A stretch of 50,039 bases of DNA from an uncultured Shewanella sp. Its GTDB lineage: Bacteria > Pseudomonadota > Gammaproteobacteria > Enterobacterales > Shewanellaceae. Position 1 is the stretch's first letter. The number at the start of each line of letters is the position of its first letter. The stretch covers positions 1 through 50,039 of the forward strand of contig NZ_CANLKR010000036.1 of the NCBI RefSeq assembly GCF_947491715.1, written 5' to 3'. This document shows positions 1 to 9,270 of this stretch, in pieces. Position numbers and translations under genes: made by a program. Under the pieces are notes generated by a model. That model did not search any database, was not told where the DNA came from, and saw nothing but the letters and a program-made list of their open reading frames with translations.

Positions 1-23
1 CCCTGTTCCCACCTTGAATAACC

Positions 24-505
24 GACAACCTTGTCGTGTTTACCTGAGTCCCACCTTGAATAACCGACAACTTTGTCACGTTTACCTGAGTCCCACCTTG
101 AATAACCGACAACCTTGTCGTGTTTACCTGAGTCCCACCTTGAATAACCGACAACTTTGTCACGTTCGCCCTGTTCCCACCTTGAATAACCGACAACTTT
201 GTCACGTTCGCCCTGTTCCCACCTTGAATAACCGACAACTTTGTCACGTTTACCCTGTTCCCACCTTGAATAACCGACAACCTTGTCGTGTTTACCTGAG
301 TCCCACCTTGAATAACCGACAACTTTGTCGTGTTTACCTAAGTCCAGCCTTGGATAATCAACAATTTGGTCACGCACATAAGGGCTTTAATAACCATAAT
401 TCGACTATGTATAAACAGTTTTAAATCGACAAGTTTGTCACGACGAACCGACAAGTTTGTCACGATGAACCGACAACTTTGTCACGATGAACCGACAACT
501 TTGTC
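24..505. repeat. Iteron- or centromere-like tandem repeat array
   Basis: Thirteen copies of a short dyad, GACAA-NN-TTGTC, start at 24, 66, 108, 150, 192, 234, 276, 318, about 359 (degenerate), 428, 450, 472 and 494. The first eight are exactly 42 bp apart and the last four exactly 22 bp apart, close to four and two helical turns, so the cores should lie on one face of the DNA. The 42-bp units come in two flavours, CTTTGTCACG and CCTTGTCGTG. The array runs off the left edge. Spacing and dyad suit an initiator or partition-protein binding region. The repeats read in frame because 42 is a multiple of three, but I do not think they are coding. Confidence 0.85.
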
Positions 506-974
506 ACGCTAAATGCTCTAGAACCCCCGTTGGGTCTACGTTTCAAGCACCTTAAAAAGCTTTAAAAAAGATCTTTAAAAAAGATTTTATTAAAAAAGGG
601 ATGTATATGTGGATAACTCAAAAAACAAGTTAATCACAAACAACCCAAAAATCTCGCTCCGCGATCAATAAAATCTTTAATTTCTTTATTTTTAATATCT
701 CCTAAAAGTTTATTCTTGCAAAAAACAAATATTAACTTTAAACACACTCAGAAAGCCTTGAAGACACTCAGACAAATCATTGTCATATTAGGCCTGTTTT
801 TAATAAAGACTAAGCAGGGAGCCATTTAGACCCCTTAACAAGCATAAAAAACGTATAGAAAGTCAATAGATGATGTTAATGCAATCAATCTACTATTCAG
901 TAAATTGAAGCAGTAATTAGATAATAGGTATTTTAGCGACCCCATAAAATTAAACCTTAATTTTATTAAATGAG
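506..974. other. AT-rich non-coding region with a DnaA box
   Basis: No convincing gene. A perfect DnaA box on the minus strand, TGTGGATAA, lies at 608-616, just after an A/T-rich segment (about 550-600) with GATC-containing, origin-like A-runs. With the adjacent repeat array this resembles an origin layout (binding sites, melting region, DnaA box). A nine-base direct repeat ACACTCAGA occurs twice near 743-775. The pilus-operon promoter should be near the right end, but I could not pick one with confidence. Confidence 0.5.
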
Positions 975-1568
975 ATGCTCCCAATATCAAAAAAGCAAAG
1001 AGCATATGTGAAAAACGTGAACCGATCACACAAAATCACAATGATAGTCTTTATCTTCCTTTGTCATAGCCAGAGTCAAGCACGCTATGTTGAAACCATT
1101 ACACCTCTGATCCAAGACGAACTAGGTGAGAAATCATTAATCGATATGCGTGATCAGCTTAACCGTATCCAAGCACAATATGCCGAATTAGCCAAAGCCA
1201 TTAATGAAAGAGAGGGCATTATTGCAAACGAAGTCAAACGATTTGAAGAATTAATTGAAGCAAGAACTCAAGCAATAAACAGCATTAAAAGAGAAGATTC
1301 TTATCGCTTTTATACTGTCAGACCGAATTCTTTTAGGCTCGAATTAACGCTGTTTGCTAAACGAATAGGGATAAAAACAATACGGTGGTCATCAGATATA
1401 AAAGAATGTATCGATTGGCGTTTCGACTCGACTTTTCAAATTGATATCAGTAACAGAGAAGACGCAATAAATGAATTTTTTGATGGATTGCCTTTAATGG
1501 CCAAATTGCATTTAAAAGACCAATCACTCAATATCACAGCTACGGAGATAATGAATGATTGTTTCTAA
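975..1568 (+). CDS. pilL: PilL-like protein with TcpQ-type C-terminal domain
   Basis: The first gene of the type IVb pilus operon. Residues about 45-105 are a charged coiled-coil-like helix. Residues about 115-190 match the TcpQ/PilL C-terminal pattern (an L..FA..IG.....W segment followed by a small beta-rich domain), which in relatives supports the outer-membrane secretin. A hydrophobic stretch with possible export signal lies at about residues 23-36. The start is uncertain: no strong ribosome site precedes 975, and an internal ATG at 1041 would give a protein beginning with the hydrophobic stretch. It overlaps the next gene by 14 bp. The family call rests on pattern and on position before the PilN-type secretin, so it is moderate. 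Confidence 0.55.
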   Translation: MLPISKKQRAYVKNVNRSHKITMIVFIFLCHSQSQARYVETITPLIQDELGEKSLIDMRDQLNRIQAQYAELAKAINEREGIIANEVKRFEELIEARTQAINSIKREDSYRFYTVRPNSFRLELTLFAKRIGIKTIRWSSDIKECIDWRFDSTFQIDISNREDAINEFFDGLPLMAKLHLKDQSLNITATEIMNDCF

Positions 1569-2103
1569 ACGACTGATAATAATCACAACACTAGCACTAA
1601 CAGCATGTAGCAGTAACGAACCACTAGTTAATGTAGTCAATAAACATTACATCGACCCAACACCACTAGACATTGCTGTTATTAGATCCCCTATCCAAAG
1701 CACAAATGTCATACCCGTCGGCCCCAATAAAGGAATAATAGGCCCCCCAACAAAATACGAGCATTACAGTCATGTCATATTGCCACAAGAAATCGCTTTT
1801 TTAATGCCCAAAGGCAATATTAATCCTCGGTTGAAAATACATCCGCAAACAGGACAGATACAATTTTTAGTCAAGAAAGGGCCATTAAAAAATAACGTAG
1901 ATAACCTATTTTCGTTCACTTCCGCCACCGTCCATTACATTGACGTGACTGACAGGCACAGGCTACCGAACTCATTTTGGATAAAATCAGAAACAATCCT
2001 TGGCATACTCGATGAGTTATTAAAACCATATCAAAAACCTCAACAACTCTTCGGCCAAATTTGGCTTAACGATATTATTACTATTAGTCATAAGAGATAT
2101 TAA
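1555..2103 (+). CDS. Pilus-operon lipoprotein
   Basis: A 182-residue protein with a lipoprotein signal: a basic start, a hydrophobic run, then the lipobox L-T-A-C-S at about residues 15-19. The mature part is proline-rich early and has no motif I recognise. It overlaps the PilL-like gene by 14 bp and sits three bases before the secretin gene, so it is almost certainly co-translated with them and probably acts at the outer membrane as a secretin partner. In R64-type operons this slot holds PilM or another small accessory protein, but I cannot show homology to one. Confidence 0.6.
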   Translation: MIVSKRLIIITTLALTACSSNEPLVNVVNKHYIDPTPLDIAVIRSPIQSTNVIPVGPNKGIIGPPTKYEHYSHVILPQEIAFLMPKGNINPRLKIHPQTGQIQFLVKKGPLKNNVDNLFSFTSATVHYIDVTDRHRLPNSFWIKSETILGILDELLKPYQKPQQLFGQIWLNDIITISHKRY

Positions 2104-2106
2104 TCA

Positions 2107-3639
2107 ATGAATAATAAAATAAAATATCGAAACCTATTCATACTCATTGTGGCAATAATTAATACTCAATCATGCACTATTTACGAAACACCGATTAAAT
2201 ATCGAAAGAGTGCAGAGTCCGATATAAAACAATCAGAAGTTTGGCGTAATCAAGTACAACGCTATACCCATATTGAAATGATGAAGACAATTTTTGTCAA
2301 TCAAGTCTCAAACGATGAAGCAATTAGACCTCAATGGACGTTTGAACGAATACAAAATCAAAAAATATCCTCATCAATGACAAGTGCGTTAAAACAAATA
2401 TTCAGTGATAAAACCATCACCTTTAGATTTAACGATGAAGTAAACCCTCGTAAACCCATCACTAATGTGTTTAATAACGCGACCTATTTTGATGCATTAA
2501 ACGCCATTGCTGCATCCTCGGGATATAGCTTCGAAATCAATGGCAATGTTGTTATCTGGTCACAATACCAAGTCAAAACGTTCAAAATCGCAATGGTTCC
2601 TGGAGTTGAAGAATTCGGAATTGGTAAGAAAGGTGACAAAAGTGTTAGTAGCTCAAGCACCACAGAGGTCCAAAAAAATACAGTTATTAGTTCAAAAGAC
2701 GAATTTGCACACACAAAAGGTGAGATTAATGCACTTTACGATACCCTTTCTGGTGTGCAATTGTTATTAAGTGATTCAGGCAAGGCATCGTTATTACCAT
2801 CAACCACCGCAATTGTCGTAAAAGACTTTCCCGATAATGTAAAGAAAGCAGGAGAGTTTATTCATGAGACAAATCAGCTACTAACTAAGCAAGTTTCAAT
2901 GAAAATGGTGGTTTATGATATTTTAACGACTGACGAAACGATGGGATCACTCGATTGGAAAGTCCTTGCAAATGATTTAGTCGGAAGAGGGGTTGAAACC
3001 GGACTCGCTTCAGTGTTTGGCGATCAGGTCAGTACAGCCACTGCGCCCGTTCTCCTTGATTTCACTCGCACAACAGGAAGACTTGAAAACTCCCAAATTT
3101 TGCTTAACGCACTTCAAAGTCAAGGTGCCGTTAATGTGAAAACCTACCCCATGTCCACAGCAATGAACAACAGGGTCGCCAAATTACGCTCTATTGAACG
3201 AACAAATTTCATTTTAGAGCGTTCAATCACTAGTACCGTTAACATTGGAACCGAAGGGAGCATAAAACAAGGCACAGTCGAAACCGGCTTCTCACTCTAC
3301 ATGCTTCCTTCGATTATTAAAGATAAAGTGATTATCCGAGTGACAACCAATATGAGTGCCTTAGTGAGTCTGACAAAAAAAGGCGCCGTCGAAACTGAAG
3401 ATAATACAGGCAATAACGTCTATATCGAGGCACCAGAAGTTGCCGACAAAGACTTTGATAATACGGTTATGATCCCGAATGGTAAAACCCTGCTCGTAGC
3501 AGCCTATTCGAGTTACCAAGAAGCCTCCAAAAACGCCAATGCCGGGTTTGATGTTCTGGGCACGAGCAAATCATCAAATAAACGCAGAATAGAGACCATT
3601 ATTGCCATTACGCCTACCATCATCGATGGAATATTTTAA
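2107..3639 (+). CDS. pilN: PilN-type secretin lipoprotein of the type IVb pilus
   Basis: A 510-residue outer-membrane channel protein. The N terminus has a hydrophobic segment ending in a lipobox-like N-T-Q-S-C (about residues 19-23), as in R64 PilN, which is a lipoprotein secretin. Residues about 95-150 form an N-domain-like part (FRFNDEVNPRKP, then a segment like the STN domain). The C-terminal third (about 330-505) has secretin features: repeated beta-rich segments, a V-M-I-P-N-G-K-T-L loop at about 457-465 and an ITPTII end. It would let the pilus through the outer membrane. Its stop overlaps the start of the PilO gene by one base, showing tight coupling. Confidence 0.85.
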   Translation: MNNKIKYRNLFILIVAIINTQSCTIYETPIKYRKSAESDIKQSEVWRNQVQRYTHIEMMKTIFVNQVSNDEAIRPQWTFERIQNQKISSSMTSALKQIFSDKTITFRFNDEVNPRKPITNVFNNATYFDALNAIAASSGYSFEINGNVVIWSQYQVKTFKIAMVPGVEEFGIGKKGDKSVSSSSTTEVQKNTVISSKDEFAHTKGEINALYDTLSGVQLLLSDSGKASLLPSTTAIVVKDFPDNVKKAGEFIHETNQLLTKQVSMKMVVYDILTTDETMGSLDWKVLANDLVGRGVETGLASVFGDQVSTATAPVLLDFTRTTGRLENSQILLNALQSQGAVNVKTYPMSTAMNNRVAKLRSIERTNFILERSITSTVNIGTEGSIKQGTVETGFSLYMLPSIIKDKVIIRVTTNMSALVSLTKKGAVETEDNTGNNVYIEAPEVADKDFDNTVMIPNGKTLLVAAYSSYQEASKNANAGFDVLGTSKSSNKRRIETIIAITPTIIDGIF

Positions 3640-4877
3640 TGAACATGCAGCAATTTTTAGAAAAAGGCTGGCTTACTAATGTCGCTTATACCGACATATT
3701 TGGACTTCAAAGTAAAAAACAAGTTGAAGAAAGGATAGATAAAAGCGACCGAGTTGGCCTGAAGTACCACTTTATTCAAAAGTATAACCATTCTTTTCGA
3801 CGAGTATACGCTCATTCAAAAGCAGGCGTTTTGCTGGCACGTCTTATCGAAGACGTATTAGGGAAGGGCGCACATGGTGTATTTATTTACGTACTAGAAG
3901 ATGGTTTTTACATGGCCGTCATTGATACGGGTAGAGTCACCCAAGATTGTGCAATTGATTTTAAAACAGATAGAGTAAACCCCCTAAGATCTCAGATCGT
4001 AAACCATTTTGTAAAAAACTCCCCGATAAACTGTTCTTTTTACACTAACAAGCCCATTGAGGCCCACGCTATTGCTTTAAATCTAAGTATCGATACAAAC
4101 ATTACTGAATTTAAGGAGCTCAGCCTGAGCTTAGCCTCTGTGCCTTTAAATGATGAATGGCAATTAGTGACTAAAAGCGACGTTAATCCCCCAATGGATC
4201 TGATAAAAACAACCACCCTGTTATTGGGCCTGCTTTTCGTCGTTGTTATCGCGGTATCGACTCTTATCCCTGAAGAGACAACACAACCAACAAAATCAAT
4301 CGATCCCTATAAACAGCTCGTTGTTAAGCAAACAAATACGGGAACGAATATTAAATTCCAATTAGCAAGATTACATTTCGATATCACAGAGCTACATCAA
4401 TTGATGAATTGGCAAGTGACTAAAATATTGAGTAAGAAAGAACTCACCATTATCAATATCATACCCATAGGACAACCTAATTTAGCCCAACTTAAACAAT
4501 GGGTAGCAGAAAAACGATATCAATATAAACAAGTAAAAGGCCTCTTTTCAATTCTTATTCCATTAAAAAATTCACCCCCATTGACGGAAGCGATACTCCC
4601 ACCCATCGGAGATGAAATTGCGTACATAAGAACAGCCCTAGAAAGGTGGTGGCCTAACGCCAAATTAACCGAGCTGAACGCAAAGACCTTCAATAAATCC
4701 AAGTGGGTTGAAACGGTATTAAAAGTATCATTTGACGACTGGGACCATTTTGATCTGGATACATTAGGCAGTTTATTAGCGACTCGAAGTCTGAGTTTTA
4801 ATGAGGCATACCTAGATAAAAAAGAGACTGAGATTTTCCAAGGCCATGTTGAATTTGTTGTCTTTGGTACCCCCTAA
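3639..4877 (+). CDS. pilO: PilO-type pilus assembly protein
   Basis: A 412-residue bitopic inner-membrane protein: a long cytoplasmic N-terminal domain, one strong transmembrane helix at about 186-207 (a TTLLLGLLFVVVIAVS-like stretch), then a periplasmic C-terminal half. This topology and its place between secretin and PilP match the PilO proteins of R64-like type IVb pili, which tie the secretin to the inner-membrane motor. The start codon overlaps the secretin stop. The sequence has diverged, so the name rests on topology plus gene order. Confidence 0.75.
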   Translation: MNMQQFLEKGWLTNVAYTDIFGLQSKKQVEERIDKSDRVGLKYHFIQKYNHSFRRVYAHSKAGVLLARLIEDVLGKGAHGVFIYVLEDGFYMAVIDTGRVTQDCAIDFKTDRVNPLRSQIVNHFVKNSPINCSFYTNKPIEAHAIALNLSIDTNITEFKELSLSLASVPLNDEWQLVTKSDVNPPMDLIKTTTLLLGLLFVVVIAVSTLIPEETTQPTKSIDPYKQLVVKQTNTGTNIKFQLARLHFDITELHQLMNWQVTKILSKKELTIINIIPIGQPNLAQLKQWVAEKRYQYKQVKGLFSILIPLKNSPPLTEAILPPIGDEIAYIRTALERWWPNAKLTELNAKTFNKSKWVETVLKVSFDDWDHFDLDTLGSLLATRSLSFNEAYLDKKETEIFQGHVEFVVFGTP

Positions 4878-4903
4878 TCCACCATGTATTAAAGGGATAA
4901 TAT

Positions 4904-5599
4904 ATGACCACTAAAAACGTAGCTTTGGCGATTGGAGCCAGCTTAATCCTTCTATTAAACTATTGGTTATTTTTTGATGATGAGAATGAAACCACTTCCT
5001 CCCCTAAAATTGAACGTAAAAAGCCCAGTCCTTCTTTAAGCCATGAGCAAGAGAAAACCTCTGTTAGACTGGTCCAAGCAGTAACGTACGAAGATGCCTA
5101 TGCCGCTGCAAGTATCATGAAACGAGCAATGGACACAACAGAAGCCAAAGATTTTGTTATCGCAAGAACATCACTACGAGTACTGAGAATAGAAGATGAT
5201 TATTTTAATCTGTTAGAAAAGATAGAGCTGAGTAAAGCAAAGATAGAGAAAATAAAACAGGACGGCGCCGAGATACCAATCGGCAATATATTGTCTACTG
5301 GGAACAGTGCATTTTCGAGCATTACCTCCCCCAATAGTGCAAATATAAACGCCAACGGTAATACCGGCAAAAGAGTCACAACATTAAGGCAGCCTGAAGA
5401 TAACCGTGTCCGTTTGATTGGGATAACAGAAAATAGCACTATAACCGTCAAAATAGGATCCGAAGAATACACCCATATCAGAGTTGGCCATGTCATTAAT
5501 CAACAATATAAAGTACAGGCAATCGATGTGACGTTAGAGTGCGTTGAGCTTAATGAGATCTTACGAAAAAAAGTAACAACAATATGTTATCAGGGGTGA
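4904..5599 (+). CDS. pilP: PilP-type pilus assembly protein
   Basis: A 231-residue protein with an N-terminal membrane anchor (about residues 7-22), a helical middle (about 60-125), a Gly/Asn-rich linker, and a C-terminal PilP-like beta domain (about 160-228: VRLIGITENSTITVKIG, then an I-x-V-G-x-V-I turn). PilP proteins of type IVb systems sit at the inner membrane with a periplasmic domain and connect to the secretin complex. A GG-containing ribosome site (AAGGGATAA) precedes the start. It ends 3 bp before the ATPase gene. Confidence 0.75.
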   Translation: MTTKNVALAIGASLILLLNYWLFFDDENETTSSPKIERKKPSPSLSHEQEKTSVRLVQAVTYEDAYAAASIMKRAMDTTEAKDFVIARTSLRVLRIEDDYFNLLEKIELSKAKIEKIKQDGAEIPIGNILSTGNSAFSSITSPNSANINANGNTGKRVTTLRQPEDNRVRLIGITENSTITVKIGSEEYTHIRVGHVINQQYKVQAIDVTLECVELNEILRKKVTTICYQG

Positions 5600-5602
5600 T
5601 AT

Positions 5603-7102
5603 ATGGACTTCAAACCTATTTCCCCAGAAGATCTTAAACAACTTCGGTATTTTCTGCCGAGTAACAAGCTTGTCGAAAACATGCAAAGAAAGGGACTCAG
5701 CTGTTGTATTTTTAGTTCCGGCGTATGCATCGTTAATCAAGGACAAGTGTTAGAAAACCCCAATTTAGTCCAGAGTGTATTAAATGACGTGGCACTGCTG
5801 GGGCTTGTTGTTAATAAGATATACCAATGCGAGCCAGAAGTCGTACAGCACCACATACAAGCATTAAGGGCATCTATTCAGGCTCAGAAAAAAGGCACCA
5901 ATGACGACGTTGCCGCCAAAGCCGATTTCATGCAAATACTCAGTTGTGCGGTTAAGTATGATTGCAGTGATATACACATCAATGTTAGTGACCCCGAAAC
6001 CCACGTTGTATTTCGACGTCATGGAGAAGCCTGGCGTGGTTCACCATTACTACCAACTTACAACGATGCTCTGCATATGATTTCCCGCGCAATCGGTGTC
6101 GAGGGCAGACATCAAGCAAGTGGTGATTTTGATAAAACCTCCATACAGCATACGAGTTATACCGAGAAAATAACACTAGATAGTAAAGAGCAAAGTGTCA
6201 TGCTCAGGTTTGAGAAGCACCCCCTTGTGACTCGAGGTGACTTTAAGACAGTCATAAGGATTAATAAACAGCAGGCCGTTAAAGATCTTAACGAACTTAA
6301 GGCAGAGACAGAGTTCCAAACAGTAACAGATAGAATCATGTTGAGAGCACAAGGGCTCATCGTTGTCGTGGGACCAACAGGCAGTGGTAAAACCACATTA
6401 ATGCATGGGATGATAAAAGCGTTTCCTCGAGACCGGTTCATGGACACACTGGAAGATCCAGTCGAAATAGTCACTAAGTATAATCCATTAATATCACAAC
6501 ATAATTACATAGAGAAAACAGGATACAATCATCAGTTGAGATCAATATTAAGACTTGATCCTGATGCGATACTCATTGGTGAAATGAGGGATGATGAAAC
6601 CGCTCAATTGGCTTTTAATTCAGCGCGTACGGGACATTTAACACTGACATCACTACACGCTGACGGTGTACTTGCATGCTTTCACCGATTAAAAGGAATG
6701 CAAGTCCCTTTTCCTATTCAAGGAGAAGGTGAGCTTTTATTAATGCTTGTGTCTACTCGATTAGTCCCCATTTTATGCGAATGTAAGGTACGTGATAATA
6801 ACCCCTCATCGACAATATGCCATCGTAATCCAAGCCCGTGCGAATTATGTTTTAACGGGATCACCCATCGAGAACCCGTCATTGAATACTTAATGCTCAC
6901 GCCTAGTATTCGTCATTACCTGATCCAAAATAGACCTGATGAATTGTATAAACACTTAACAGAAAGTGGCTGGCTGCAAATGAAAGATAAGGTACTTAAA
7001 AGAGTGGTGAAAGGGGAGGTATCCCCCAGTGACGCTATCACTATCCCTGGTTTTGATGATCTGTTTAAACACACTAATAATAGAGATGAACATGAATATT
7101 GA
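5603..7102 (+). CDS. pilQ: PilQ-type pilus extension ATPase (GspE/PilB superfamily)
   Basis: A 499-residue secretion ATPase. Visible motifs: Walker A G-P-T-G-S-G-K-T at about 257-264, an aspartate box (LEDPVEI, about 290), Walker B-like ILIGEMRDDETA (about 328-339) and a His box HLTLTSLHAD (about 349-358). A four-cysteine cluster (CECK, then CHRN, then CELC, about 392-415) fits the zinc site of PilB/GspE proteins. It would power pilin assembly at the inner membrane. The N-terminal 110 residues are less conserved. Its 3' end overlaps the PilR gene. Confidence 0.9.
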   Translation: MDFKPISPEDLKQLRYFLPSNKLVENMQRKGLSCCIFSSGVCIVNQGQVLENPNLVQSVLNDVALLGLVVNKIYQCEPEVVQHHIQALRASIQAQKKGTNDDVAAKADFMQILSCAVKYDCSDIHINVSDPETHVVFRRHGEAWRGSPLLPTYNDALHMISRAIGVEGRHQASGDFDKTSIQHTSYTEKITLDSKEQSVMLRFEKHPLVTRGDFKTVIRINKQQAVKDLNELKAETEFQTVTDRIMLRAQGLIVVVGPTGSGKTTLMHGMIKAFPRDRFMDTLEDPVEIVTKYNPLISQHNYIEKTGYNHQLRSILRLDPDAILIGEMRDDETAQLAFNSARTGHLTLTSLHADGVLACFHRLKGMQVPFPIQGEGELLLMLVSTRLVPILCECKVRDNNPSSTICHRNPSPCELCFNGITHREPVIEYLMLTPSIRHYLIQNRPDELYKHLTESGWLQMKDKVLKRVVKGEVSPSDAITIPGFDDLFKHTNNRDEHEY

Positions 7103-8156
7103 GAACTGGATTAATAAAATACGGTTTTCAACACAAAGCCAATTCGAGTGGATGAACGCATATACATCAATGAAGGTGAGAGACAGAGGTGATTTAGATG
7201 TATTAAGCGCGATGGAAATGATCTTCGCCAGTGAGCATGGCCCTGCCAGTTTACCCAGTTACGTGACAAAAGAAGTGATTACACGATTTGAGTCAGAACC
7301 CCTTGTCACTATCATGACTGATTGGTTTGATCCAGATCTGTGTGTGATTTTTCAAGCCCAAAGAGAGAGCGCAGGCGAAGCCAATTTACTCCAAGAACTT
7401 GCAGAGCAAATGAGTAAGCAACAAACAGCGAGAGTTCAGTTTTTTAGAAGTCTGTTTATGCCTATCATGCTGTTCTTATTTGGGGTCGTTTTCATTACCG
7501 GGTTTAGTGTTTTTATTGTCCCAATGTTGTCTCAATTCTCCACCTCAGACCAAAACCCATCTCAAGGGCTACTGCCTATTCTTGTGACAATAGCCTCTGG
7601 TTTTAGTCGCTGGGGGTGGAAGATAAGCGCTTTCTTGCTAGGCACTGCCGCTTCTGTTTACGTCGTGCTCCCTTATTGGATTGGGATCACCCGACGAACC
7701 GCTGATAAGTACCTCGGATGGATTGGCTTGTCATTATACGGCCACTTCAAGTGCGCCCGGTTGCTCGGTGTTTTAGGTATGATGCTTAGATCCAATATTT
7801 CTGTTTATGAGAGTATTGCGATTATTAACCCTTACATGACGCCTTATCTTAAATGGCACTTACAACAGTTTCAGACATTAGCTGAACACGGTCTTCATGG
7901 TTTTGAGTTAATGGACACAGGCCTTCTCCCCCCCAAATCAAGAATTAGACTTCGGATAGCCAGTAGTAATGGCAGTCAAGAGTTTGAAAAAGCGTTCTCC
8001 GAGGTGGCTCTTTTTGCCAGTGAGGACTTTACCGGTAGTTTAAGATCAGTACAGACAAAAATAGGCACTGTCCTTATTTTGTTGGGGTTAGCGGGTATTT
8101 TTGTCGGAATGGTCGGTATGTTTCTGATGTTTTCAAGTCTCGGTGATTCTATTTAG
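7086..8156 (+). CDS. pilR: PilR-type inner-membrane platform protein (T2SF)
   Basis: A GspF/PilC-superfamily platform protein of 356 residues from this start. Three strong membrane segments are visible: one in the middle (MPIMLFLFGVVFITGFSVF), one soon after (SAFLLGTAASVYVVLPYWIG), and one at the C terminus (TVLILLGLAGIFVGMVGMF). This is the standard T2SF pattern. I chose the ATG at 7086 rather than 7029 because it keeps the overlap with the ATPase gene short (17 bp) and removes an atypical hydrophobic leader. An ATG at 7092 is also possible. It should anchor the pilus motor in the membrane. Confidence 0.8.
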   Translation: MNMNIENWINKIRFSTQSQFEWMNAYTSMKVRDRGDLDVLSAMEMIFASEHGPASLPSYVTKEVITRFESEPLVTIMTDWFDPDLCVIFQAQRESAGEANLLQELAEQMSKQQTARVQFFRSLFMPIMLFLFGVVFITGFSVFIVPMLSQFSTSDQNPSQGLLPILVTIASGFSRWGWKISAFLLGTAASVYVVLPYWIGITRRTADKYLGWIGLSLYGHFKCARLLGVLGMMLRSNISVYESIAIINPYMTPYLKWHLQQFQTLAEHGLHGFELMDTGLLPPKSRIRLRIASSNGSQEFEKAFSEVALFASEDFTGSLRSVQTKIGTVLILLGLAGIFVGMVGMFLMFSSLGDSI

Positions 8157-8180
8157 TCCCTTACAAAAACAGGTAACACT

Positions 8181-8615
8181 ATGTATAAAAAGAAAAATGG
8201 GTTTACATTGATTGAAATGATGGTTGTTTTATTGATTATTTTGGGTGTGGGAGCACTGTCGATGAAAGGCATACCCAAAGCAATGAACTTTTGGCGAAAT
8301 TACTTACTAACAAAACAAGCTGAAGATATGCAAAAAGGCGCTCTGGATTACGCTAACTCTCTTGGCCACTTCACCGGTGTCTCTTGTGAAACACTTGTTG
8401 ATGAAAATATTATTGATCAAAGTTACGGTGATTGCACAACAAGTAATCCGTTCGGAGGCGCTATTGATGTTTCTGAGGGGGACACTGTTTACGATCTTGT
8501 TATTGAATTTTCTGACGTACCTACCATTAACGGTAGAGCAATAGAAAGAAAGTCTGGAGAGAAAGCCGTTTATACGGAAGAAGGTGGCATCCTAGCCTGG
8601 ACCTTCAAGAGCTAG
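8181..8615 (+). CDS. pilS: PilS-type major prepilin
   Basis: A 144-residue prepilin with a textbook class III signal: KKKNG then FTLIEMMVVLLII, so cleavage after Gly7 would give N-methyl-Phe1 and Glu5. The short six- to seven-residue leader is more type IVa-like than the long leaders of many IVb pilins. Mature length is about 137. Two cysteines (about residues 69 and 82) could form the pilin disulphide. It should be the structural subunit of the conjugative thin pilus. No prepilin peptidase gene is in the window, so processing must use an outside PilU or the host PilD. Confidence 0.85.
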   Translation: MYKKKNGFTLIEMMVVLLIILGVGALSMKGIPKAMNFWRNYLLTKQAEDMQKGALDYANSLGHFTGVSCETLVDENIIDQSYGDCTTSNPFGGAIDVSEGDTVYDLVIEFSDVPTINGRAIERKSGEKAVYTEEGGILAWTFKS

Positions 8616-8624
8616 ATTTAGATT

Positions 8625-9134
8625 ATGCTGAGTGATAATAAAGGATCAAGAAACCAAGGGTTCGTACTTATTTACCTGATTTTCAGCCTTTCAGTTATCA
8701 CTTTTTTGATTAACATTTCTGTTAAAGAGATAAATTATCGTCAATCGATCAATAACGACAGAAACCTTTATGAGACTATAAGGCTAGTGAATGATGCATT
8801 TCAAGACAGTTACTTAGTTGAGTGCTACTCAAACCCAAATACAACGCCTATTATCACACTAGAGAAATTAAAATTAGAGGGTTTTCTTGATGATAGTATT
8901 AATATAGAGGTTATATTCGATAGTCAAAAGATCCCCCCTCGAACCCTCCTTATGACCAGATATACCCTGCATTCAAACAGAGTCGCGTTAAAACTAAAGG
9001 CCTTGTTTTCTACGGTTCAAGCCGAAGTAGATGAAAATACACTCTCGCTGACTTTTCATCTTAACACCCAAATCAGCGACCAAATACTACTAGAAAATAG
9101 AATTAACCACTCTCAACCATGCACACAGTCATGA
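8625..9134 (+). CDS. Minor pilin-like protein without Glu5
   Basis: A 169-residue protein whose N terminus, NQGFVLIYLIFSLSVITFLI, looks like a prepilin: Gly followed by a hydrophobic helix. Position five of the mature form is Tyr instead of the usual Glu. A GGATCAAG segment lies upstream and it begins nine bases after PilS. The rest is a polar globular domain with cysteines near residue 66 and at the C terminus. It is the last gene of the pil operon and probably a minor subunit or initiation pseudopilin. The exact role is inferred. Confidence 0.55.
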   Translation: MLSDNKGSRNQGFVLIYLIFSLSVITFLINISVKEINYRQSINNDRNLYETIRLVNDAFQDSYLVECYSNPNTTPIITLEKLKLEGFLDDSINIEVIFDSQKIPPRTLLMTRYTLHSNRVALKLKALFSTVQAEVDENTLSLTFHLNTQISDQILLENRINHSQPCTQS

Positions 9135-9270
9135 AGAGACCCTTAAGACTGTGACGCAATAATAAGGCGCTACGGGGCAATAATTAATAGGTCAATACGA
9201 GGACCTTTAGTTCACAACCCGAGATCACGTAGCAGTCATAATCACACTAGTGTTTGTCGGAGTGATTAGC

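Noticed and set aside
14..424. Open frame of 136 residues with 14-residue repeats
   Set aside because: It only reflects the 42-bp DNA repeats, a multiple of three. There is no ribosome site, and the array continues with a 22-bp period that breaks any frame.
1..505. CRISPR array
   Set aside because: The spaces between repeats are themselves repeated, and no cas gene is near.
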